From Niveibacterium umoris (GTDB taxonomy: Bacteria; Pseudomonadota; Gammaproteobacteria; Burkholderiales; Rhodocyclaceae), in NCBI RefSeq assembly GCF_014197015.1, contig NZ_JACIET010000001.1, positions 1,178,001 through 1,242,000 of the forward strand: 64,000 nucleotides of DNA. The letters are read 5' to 3'. Below the pieces are notes generated by a model. It did not search any database. It was not told the DNA's origin and worked only from the letters and a program-made list of their open reading frames with translations. The position numbers were made by a program, and so were the translations under genes. Of the stretch, positions 56,463 to 64,000 are shown one piece after another; within the stretch, counting starts at the first letter, position 1; every line of letters begins with the position of its first letter.

Positions 56463-57635
56463 TCAGCTTTGCGATGCCTTCGGCACGAAGTGGTTGGCGA
56501 CCACCTCACCGAACGGCCCGGTCAGACTGCCGCCCGGCAGCGTTTGATTCGGTGCGCCATGCTCAAGCGGCAGCAGCGGGAAGACCAGCTCCGCGAAGCG
56601 ATAGGCTTCTTCAAGATGCGGGTAGCCAGAGAGAATGAAGGCCTCTGCGCCGACATCCTGGTATTGCTTGAGCTTCGCGGCGACCTGCTGGGGGTTGCCG
56701 ACGATCGCTGTGCCTGCGCCACCCCGCACAAGCCCGACACCGGCCCACAGGTTGGGGCTGATTTCCAGATCTGCGCGGGTGCGGCCCCGGCCAGCGCCGT
56801 GCAGCTCCGCCATGCGCCGCTGGCCAACCGAATCCATCCGCGCCAGCGCGGCCTGCGCGGTCGCAACGGTGTCGTCGTCCAGCCGGCTGATCAGGCGCTC
56901 GGCATCGGCCCAGGCCTCTTCTTCGGTCTCGCGCACGATCACATGCAGGCGCACACCAAACTTCACGGTGCGGCCGCGCTTGGCGGCGCGAGCCCGCACA
57001 TCGGCAAACTTCTTCGCAACCTCCTCGGGCGGCTCCCCCCAGGTCAGGTAGGTTTCAACCTGCTCGGCGGCAAGTTCGTGAGCCGGCTCCGACGAACCGC
57101 CAAACCACACCGGCGGGTGCGGTTTCTGCACCGGCGGATAGAGCAGCTTCGCGCCCTGGACTCGCAGATGCTTGCCCTCGAAGTCGTAGCTTTCACCATC
57201 GTGGCTACGCGCGATGATCTCGCGCCAGATGCGGATGAATTCGGCCGATGCCGCGTAGCGCTCGGCATGCGACTCGAACAAACCATCACCCGCAAGCTCG
57301 TTGGGGTCGCCGCCGGTCACCAGATTCACCAGCAGGCGCCCGCCGGAGAGGCGGTCAAACGTCGCTGCCATGCGCGCCGCAAGGGCGGGCTGCGTCAGCC
57401 CCGGTCGCAGCGCAACGAGAAAACGCAGTTGCTTCGTCGCTGCGATCAAGCTCGATGTGACCACCCACGGGTCTTCGCACGAACGGCCCGTCGGCGTCAG
57501 CACGCCGTAGTAGCCGAGCCGGTCGGCCGCCTGCGCGATCTGCTGCAGGTAGTCCAGATCGACGCTGCGGGCGCCCTCGCTGGTACCAAGGTAGCGGCTG
57601 TCGCCGTGAGTGGGCAGGAACCAGAAGATCTTCAT
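56463..57635 (-). CDS. ssuD: FMNH2-dependent alkanesulfonate monooxygenase SsuD
   Basis: SsuD splits alkanesulfonates into aldehyde and sulfite with FMNH2 from SsuE. The 390-residue TIM barrel has [55 protein letters not shown] and the late [15 protein letters not shown] prefer ATG 57635 over ATG 57644 because AGGA then has a normal distance. Confidence 0.95.
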   Translation of the reverse strand: MKIFWFLPTHGDSRYLGTSEGARSVDLDYLQQIAQAADRLGYYGVLTPTGRSCEDPWVVTSSLIAATKQLRFLVALRPGLTQPALAARMAATFDRLSGGRLLVNLVTGGDPNELAGDGLFESHAERYAASAEFIRIWREIIARSHDGESYDFEGKHLRVQGAKLLYPPVQKPHPPVWFGGSSEPAHELAAEQVETYLTWGEPPEEVAKKFADVRARAAKRGRTVKFGVRLHVIVRETEEEAWADAERLISRLDDDTVATAQAALARMDSVGQRRMAELHGAGRGRTRADLEISPNLWAGVGLVRGGAGTAIVGNPQQVAAKLKQYQDVGAEAFILSGYPHLEEAYRFAELVFPLLPLEHGAPNQTLPGGSLTGPFGEVVANHFVPKASQS

Positions 57636-57667
57636 GGCGTTCATTCCTGTCTGCGATGACTTCGCGC

Positions 57668-58633
57668 TCAGCGACGCGCCGGCAGCGTGGCGTCCTTGAC
57701 CTGGATCGCCTTCGGAATCAACTTCAGGTCGTAGAAGGTGTCGGCGAGCTTCTGCTGCTCGGCCAGCACCGCGTCGTCAATCGGCCTCACGCTCAGGTTG
57801 TAGCGGTTCAGTGCCTGTTCGATCACGGCCGGATCCAGCCCCTGCAGCGTCGTCAGCTGCGCCGCTGCGGCGCGCGTGTCCTTCTTGATCTGCTGGCCGA
57901 GCTTGTGCGCTTCATCGAAGAGGATGCGGATCACGTCGGCACGCTTTTCCGCGAATTCGCGTTCGGCGAGGAAGAAGGCGTGGTTGTAGACCACCCCCTG
58001 CCCGTCCGCGAGGATTCGGGCATCGATCTGCTTCTCGGCGGCCGACTGGAACGGTTCCCAGATCACCCACGCGTCGATCGCACCACGCTCGAAGGCGGCA
58101 CGCGCGTCAGCCGGCGGCAGGAAGACGGGCTGGACGTCGCTGTACTTCAGGCCGTGCTTTTCGAGCAGCTTGACCAGCAGGTAGTGCACGTTCGAGCCCT
58201 TGTTGAGCCCGATCTTCTTGCCTTTCAGATCGGTAACGCTGCGTATCGGGGAGGCCTTGGGCACAAGCACCGCTTCGGCTGCCGGCGCAGGCAGTTCGTA
58301 GCCGACGTAGACAAAGTTCGCACCTGCGGCCTGCGCGAAGATCGGCGGCGCCTCACCGACGTAGCCAAAGTCGATCGAGCCGACGTTCAAGCCTTCGAGC
58401 AACTGCGGCCCTGCGGGAAACTCGACCCACTTGATCTCCAGTCCCTTGCCCGCGAGCTGCTTCTCGACGGTGCCCTGCGCCTTCAGCAAGGACAGCACGC
58501 TGGCGGACTTCTGGAAGCCGATGCGCAGCAGTTTTGGGTTGTATTCCGCAAGCGTGGCCGGCGCGACGAGTGCGGCGGCCAGCGCCAGGCTGGCCGTGGC
58601 AAATTGGCGACGATACTGATTGAAGACGGACAT
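57668..58633 (-). CDS. ssuA: Sulfonate-binding periplasmic protein SsuA
   Basis: A signal peptide (residues 1-29, ending ATLA-EY) precedes a binding protein with [25 protein letters not shown], the sulfonate-pocket [12 protein letters not shown] and [20 protein letters not shown]. It has 321 residues and starts at ATG 58633 with GGAG upstream. It delivers sulfonates to SsuC/SsuB. Confidence 0.94.
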   Translation of the reverse strand: MSVFNQYRRQFATASLALAAALVAPATLAEYNPKLLRIGFQKSASVLSLLKAQGTVEKQLAGKGLEIKWVEFPAGPQLLEGLNVGSIDFGYVGEAPPIFAQAAGANFVYVGYELPAPAAEAVLVPKASPIRSVTDLKGKKIGLNKGSNVHYLLVKLLEKHGLKYSDVQPVFLPPADARAAFERGAIDAWVIWEPFQSAAEKQIDARILADGQGVVYNHAFFLAEREFAEKRADVIRILFDEAHKLGQQIKKDTRAAAAQLTTLQGLDPAVIEQALNRYNLSVRPIDDAVLAEQQKLADTFYDLKLIPKAIQVKDATLPARR

Positions 58634-58710
58634 TCGGATTCTCCGTAGTACTGGGTGAGGATGTGTGCGCGCCTGCACCGGCGCGACTCGTTCGAAGTCG
58701 AAGGGGGCGC

Positions 58711-59307
58711 TCAGGCGCTGCAACGCGCCGGCGAGAAACGCATGAACCCGTGCGACGCGTTCAGCTTGGCAACGCGGGGTGACGCACCAAGGTGCTGCGC
58801 CAGTGCGTTGACGCCGTCGTCCAGCCGCGCCGCAAGCGCCGGTGCGAGCTGCAGCCCGCCGCCGGAATCGCTGCCGATTTCGCTGTCCAGCGCAAACACA
58901 GCCCGGCCGATCTGCGCGGCCGAGAGGCTCGCCAACACCGGGCGCAGCGCATAGTCGATCGCCAGCGCATGCGCGAGGCTGCCGCCGGATGCAATCGGCC
59001 ATACGAACTTGCCCTCGAAACCGCGCTGCGGCAGCAGATCGAGAAAGGTTTTCAGCAGGCCGCTGTAGGCTGCCTTGTAGATCGGCGTCGCCAGCACGAT
59101 CGCACTTGCGTCCGCCACCGCGTTGAGCGCAGCAACAATCGCCGGGTGGCTGCGATCGGCCAGCAGCAGCGCTTCAGCCGGCAGGCTACGCAGCGACAGC
59201 GTCGCGACGTCCAGTTCGGCGGCCTCAATGGCGTTGCCAACATGGGCCAGCAGCTTCGCTGAACGCGAGTCAGCCGATGGACTGCCTGCGATGGTCAAGA
59301 TGCTCAC
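58711..59307 (-). CDS. ssuE: NADPH-dependent FMN reductase SsuE
   Basis: SsuE reduces FMN for SsuD. The 198-residue flavodoxin-like protein has ILTIAGSPSADSRS, IVLATPIYKAAYSGLLKTFLDLLP and LASLSAAQIG. The start is GTG 59307, preceded by AAGGAG at an ideal distance; no suitable ATG exists. It is first in ssuEADCB. A 13-nt motif shared with another promoter region lies 100 bases upstream. Confidence 0.93.
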   Translation of the reverse strand: MSILTIAGSPSADSRSAKLLAHVGNAIEAAELDVATLSLRSLPAEALLLADRSHPAIVAALNAVADASAIVLATPIYKAAYSGLLKTFLDLLPQRGFEGKFVWPIASGGSLAHALAIDYALRPVLASLSAAQIGRAVFALDSEIGSDSGGGLQLAPALAARLDDGVNALAQHLGASPRVAKLNASHGFMRFSPARCSA

Positions 59308-59407
59308 GTTGCTTTCTCCTTGGTGAATCACGCCCGAGGACGCGGGCCTCGCAAACGGAAAACACCGCTGCGGAGTCCGCAATCTAGGCAATGCGGCGCG
59401 CATCGCG

Positions 59408-59420
59408 AACCAAGGAATTC
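59408..59420 (-). promoter_or_regulatory. Shared 13-mer GAATTCCTTGGTT upstream of ssuE
   Basis: Read on the minus strand it points toward ssuE. The identical 13-mer is at 18398-18410 in the cysT/DUF2325 interval. Both places are likely to be controlled by sulfur supply, so a CysB-type or Cbl-type site is a reasonable guess. Confidence 0.45.
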
Positions 59421-59538
59421 AGCGAAGCATTTCACCCTTCTTCTGCATTGCGTATTCATCCGCCGCCGGTCGCGACACAGCGAGATTCATCGCCTTCGGC
59501 TTGTGCCAGACGGACCGGGTGCTAACCGCGGCATCCAC
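59419..59538 (-). CDS. Possible 39-residue peptide before ssuE
   Basis: A short frame starts at GTG 59538 with GAGG five bases upstream, and ends at 59419, immediately after the desulfurase terminator and before the ssuE promoter region. It contains a single Trp (SVWHKPKAMNL) and a charged end (DEYAMQKKGEMLR). An internal ATG at 59490 could start a 23-residue version but has a badly placed ribosome site. It could be a leader peptide, a small functional peptide or chance. I recognise no family. Confidence 0.3.
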   Translation of the reverse strand: MDAAVSTRSVWHKPKAMNLAVSRPAADEYAMQKKGEMLR

Positions 59539-59552
59539 ATCGACCTCGAGAA

Positions 59553-59591
59553 TGAAAGAGGCCCCGTCGCCTTGCGGGCGAACGGGGCCTT
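59553..59591 (-). terminator. Rho-independent terminator after the desulfurase
   Basis: On the minus strand GGCCCCG-TTCGCC, a short loop, GGCGA-CGGGGCC and then CTCTTTCATT. About twelve pairs with one bulge and a T-rich tail, 15 bases after the stop codon. It closes the encapsulin operon and separates it from ssu. Confidence 0.85.
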
Positions 59592-59605
59592 GCTCCTGTC
59601 GCGAC

Positions 59606-61448
<1,843 letters not shown>

Positions 61449-61474
<26 letters not shown>

Positions 61475-62378
61475 GGTACTTGCCGATCTCCACGTCTTCG
61501 AGCACTGCCAGCGCGTCGTCCGTCAACACCGCGAGCGAGCAATACAGCGAAATCAGGTAGGACGCGATCGCATTGCGGTTGATGCCCATGAAGCGCACAG
61601 ACAGGCCCGGGCTCTGTTCGCCGGCAAGGCCCGGCTGGAACAGACCAACAACGCCCTGGCGCTTTTCGCCAACGCGGATCAGCAGGATCTTGGTCTTGCC
61701 ATCAACAACCGGCACCTTGTCCGATGGAATGAGCGGGATGCCACGCCAGGTCAGGAACTGCGACCCGAACAGGCTGACGGTGGGCGGCGGCACGCCACGG
61801 CGGGTGCACTCGCGGCCAAAGGCGGCAATCGCCAGCGGGTGGGTCAGGAAGAAGGCAGGCTCTTTCCAGACTTTGGTAATCAGTTCGTCCAGGTCGTCCG
61901 GCGTCGGCGCGCCGGTCAGCGTGAACACGCGCTGCTCTTCAGCGACGTTGGCGAGCAGACCGTAATCGGGGTTGTTGATCAGCTCGGATTCCTGACGCTC
62001 CTTGATCGTCTCGATCGTCAGGCGAAGCTGCTCTTTGATCTGGTCATGCGGGCTGCTGTAGAGATCCGATACGCGGGTATGCACATCGAGGATCGTCGTG
62101 ACCGCGTTGAGGAAGTACTCGCGCGGCTGTTCCTCGTAGTCGACGAAGGTCTGCGGCAGTTCCGACTCGTCGCGCTGCGAACAGGCGACTTGCACATTGG
62201 CCGGATTCTTGACCTTGTTCAGCCGGTAGATACCGGCTTCGACCGGCAGCCACTGCAGCAGATGGACCAGCCAACGCGGCGAAATTACCGACAGTTGCGG
62301 GACGGTCTTCGTGGCATTCGCCAACTGGCGGGCGGCGTTATCGCCCAGCGCGGTCGGAATGCTTTGGTGGTCAGCCAT
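61449..62378 (-). CDS. Family 2A encapsulin shell protein (SrpI-like)
   Basis: This 309-residue protein has an HK97-type fold of the group first known as SrpI or major membrane protein I. Features are the N-terminal arm (ALGDNAARQLANATKTVPQLSVISPRWLVHLLQWLPVEAGIYRLNKV, residues 10-55), the DYEEQPREYFLNAVTTILDVHTRVSDLYSSPHDQI spine (80-115) and NPDYGLLANVAEEQRVFTLTGAPTPDDLD. A C-terminal GIPLIPSDKVPV ... GLFQPGLAGEQSPGLSVRFMGINRNAIASYLISLYCSLAVLTDDALAVLEDV follows. About 60 copies should assemble into a hollow shell in the cytosol. There is no cyclic-nucleotide domain, which marks type 2A rather than 2B. AAGGAG precedes ATG 62378. Confidence 0.93.
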
Positions 62379-62477
62379 GAACGCTACTCCTTATGCAAAA
62401 TCTTGAAATGAACTGCACTAAATTTCCAATCGCTCACCTTGCAACACGGCCTTGACCGTCTCAACCGCCTATCGCCA

Positions 62478-62744
62478 TCAAAAGTGTGTGTACTCGCGGG
62501 GCCGAGCCAAGGACTCACAACGGGCCATCACGATCGAGAGCCGCACACCGAAGGCGTCGGCAAGCTTTGCCGCAGTGAGAATTGAGGGCACCACATCGCC
62601 GCGCTCCACCTCACCCACGTAGGTGCGATTGAGGTCAGCCTTCTCGGCGAGCAACTCCTGCGACCAACCACGCTCGCCACGCAGTAGCCGCACGGCGCGC
62701 CCAAAGAGGGCTGCATCAAGTGCTGTGTCAGATTCCCGCGCCAT
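62478..62744 (-). CDS. XRE-family helix-turn-helix regulator
   Basis: This 88-residue protein is one helix-turn-helix domain: RAVRLLRGERGWSQELLAEKADLNRTYVGEVERGDVVPSILTAAKLADAFGV, a textbook Cro/C1 fold with no sensor domain. It overlaps the end of the acetyltransferase gene by 17 bases and lies 99 bases upstream of the encapsulin gene, same strand. That AT-richer gap could hold its operator. It likely controls the operon, but the signal is unknown; a single cysteine (MARCES) near the C-terminus is the only redox-capable residue. Confidence 0.85.
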   Translation of the reverse strand: MARESDTALDAALFGRAVRLLRGERGWSQELLAEKADLNRTYVGEVERGDVVPSILTAAKLADAFGVRLSIVMARCESLARPREYTHF

Positions 62745-63690
62745 CGTTGATCACTTCCTGCCGCGTGTTGGCCTGCGTTACATGACTTCCCGGTGGCACG
62801 CTGCGCGTGAGCCAGATGTTTCCGCCGATTGACGAGCCCTTGCCAATCGTGATGCGACCAAGGATGGTTGCGCCGGCGTAGATCACGACATCGTCTTCGA
62901 CCACTGGATGACGCGGTGCGCCTTTGAGCAAGTTGCCGTCCGCGTCTTGCTCGAAGCGCTTGGCGCCCAGAGTCACCGCCTGGTATAGACGCACGCGATT
63001 ACCAATCACTGCCGTTTCGCCGATCACGACACCTGTGCCGTGGTCGATAAAGAAACTCTCACCAATCGTTGCGCCGGGATGGATGTCGATGCCTGTTTCC
63101 GAGTGCGCGATTTCCGACACGATCCGGGCGATGAGCGGCACACCCAGTCGATAGAGCTGGTGTGCCAGGCGGTGATGAATCACTGCCAGCACGCCGGGGT
63201 AGCAAAGCAGCACTTCGTCCACGGTGCGAGCTGCCGGGTCGCCGTTGAACGCTGCGGTCACGTCGGTATCGAGCAGGCGGCGCACAGCCGGCAAAAGGCT
63301 CGCGAAACTGCGCACGATTTCAACCGCACGCAATTCAAGCTCGGTCGGGCTGGACGGTGCTTCACGCGCCGCGTACTTGAGTTCCAGCCGCACCTGCGCG
63401 AGCAGGCTGTTGAGGGCCGCATCCAGCGTATGGCCGACGTAGAAGTCCTCGCTCTCCTGGCGCAGATCGGCGGGCCCGAGGCGCATCGGAAACAGCGCAC
63501 CGCACAGCGCGGCGGCGATCTCGTTGAGGGCGCTGCGCGAGGGAAGCTCCCTACCGCCGAAATCGCGCCCGCGCCGCTGCGCGCTACGCCAAGTGTCGCG
63601 AGCCTCACGCAGCCCTGCGACCACGCGATCGAGGTCCCAGTTGGGCTGCGCGCTGAGCAGATGCGCGGAGACGGTGGCCTCGTCGCTCAT
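62728..63690 (-). CDS. Serine O-acetyltransferase (EpsC/CysE type)
   Basis: This enzyme makes O-acetylserine, the carbon skeleton for cysteine. The 320-residue protein has an N-terminal helical domain and a C-terminal left-handed beta helix: HSETGIDIHPGATIGESFFIDHGTGVVIGETAVIGNRVRLYQAVTLGAK and GRITIGKGSSIGGNIWLT. The catalytic Asp-His pair is in IDIHPGA and IDHGTG. The length matches the EpsC group often found in encapsulin and sulfur operons. It lies between a cysteine synthase and the XRE gene. Confidence 0.92.
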   Translation of the reverse strand: MSDEATVSAHLLSAQPNWDLDRVVAGLREARDTWRSAQRRGRDFGGRELPSRSALNEIAAALCGALFPMRLGPADLRQESEDFYVGHTLDAALNSLLAQVRLELKYAAREAPSSPTELELRAVEIVRSFASLLPAVRRLLDTDVTAAFNGDPAARTVDEVLLCYPGVLAVIHHRLAHQLYRLGVPLIARIVSEIAHSETGIDIHPGATIGESFFIDHGTGVVIGETAVIGNRVRLYQAVTLGAKRFEQDADGNLLKGAPRHPVVEDDVVIYAGATILGRITIGKGSSIGGNIWLTRSVPPGSHVTQANTRQEVINDGAGI

Positions 63691-63748
63691 CGTGCAGCCC
63701 TCTTCGCTGTTGCGCGACTGCCGCCCTTCGACGGCCGAGGACGGGCTC

Positions 63749-64000
63749 TCATACGGGCAACCCGCTCGCGTCGAAGACGCCGTCGAACAGGATGGAACTC
63801 AGATAGCGCTCCCCCGAATCCGGCAGCACGACCACGATCGTCTTGCCTTCGTTCTCGGGCTTCTTCGCCAGGCGGGCCGCAACCGCAGCCGCCGCGCCGC
63901 AAGAGATGCCGGAGAGGATCCCTTCCTCGCGGGCAAGGCGCCGCGCGTACTCCACCGCCTCTTCGTTGCTGACCTGCTCGATCGCATCCACCAGCGAAAG
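63749..64000 (-). CDS. Cysteine synthase, C-terminal part (runs off window edge)
   Basis: The last 83 residues of an O-acetylserine sulfhydrylase: [31 protein letters not shown] and [19 protein letters not shown]. It is about 86 percent identical by eye to the end of CysK at 13253. The start is beyond the right edge. It precedes the acetyltransferase by 58 bases, so the two form a cysteine-making unit in the encapsulin operon. Confidence 0.92.
   Translation of the reverse strand, partial: LSLVDAIEQVSNEEAVEYARRLAREEGILSGISCGAAAAVAARLAKKPENEGKTIVVVLPDSGERYLSSILFDGVFDASGLPV

Overview
The window is a 64-kb piece of a GC-rich betaproteobacterial chromosome, most probably from a free-living or plant-associated diazotroph of the Azoarcus/Rhodocyclales type. 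The evidence is the gene content and order (nifL-nifA next to rnf, cowN, draT/draG, several nif ferredoxins) and a palindromic intergenic element of a kind common in betaproteobacteria. No rRNA, tRNA, CRISPR array, transposase or phage gene was seen.

Layout. (1) 1-11.5 kb: regulation and signalling. It holds a truncated gene at the left edge, a gene-poor stretch, a CRP-like regulator, an RDD membrane protein, a DUF1566 lipoprotein-like protein, a membrane cyclic-nucleotide-binding protein, two tandem GNAT acetyltransferase paralogues with identical operator-like palindromes upstream, a PAS-GGDEF-EAL protein and a CheB-CheR-PAS fusion. (2) 11.9-18.2 kb: a nitronate monooxygenase-like enzyme, then sulfate assimilation on the minus strand (cysT-cysW-cysA-cysB, cysK). 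(3) 18.4-53.6 kb: a nearly complete molybdenum nitrogenase region. It comprises a DUF2325/HhH/glutamine-amidotransferase trio, draT, nifHDKT-fdx-nifY-orf-cowN-flavoprotein, nifQ-modABC, nifENX-rseC-like-DUF269-DUF683-fdxB, nifUSVWZM, rnfABCDGEH, nifLA, and nifB-fdx-draG. (4) 53.9-59.3 kb: a small hydrolase, then the sulfonate operon ssuEADCB with a molybdate-binding protein. (5) 59.6-64 kb: an operon for a family 2 encapsulin nanocompartment with its cargo cysteine desulfurase, preceded by an XRE regulator, a serine acetyltransferase and the end of a second cysteine synthase.

How it works together. NifL/NifA sense redox and nitrogen status and drive sigma-54 promoters. I find good -24/-12 elements with TGT-N10-ACA sites before nifH, nifE, nifQ, nifU, rnfA, nifL and nifB. 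ModABC and NifQ supply molybdenum. NifU/NifS/NifB/NifEN/NifX/NifV/NifY build the clusters, Rnf and ferredoxins supply electrons, DraT/DraG switch NifH by ADP-ribosylation, and CowN protects against CO. The nif block is flanked on both sides by sulfur-acquisition genes. The right end carries a protein-shell compartment that probably packages a cysteine desulfurase next to the two enzymes that make its substrate cysteine.

The most interesting items are the encapsulin/desulfurase operon, the paired TGTGA-N5-TCACA operators near the CRP-like regulator, a 13-nt motif shared by the ssuE and DUF2325/cysT promoter regions, the uncharacterised trio upstream of draT, and a possible 39-codon peptide gene before ssuE.
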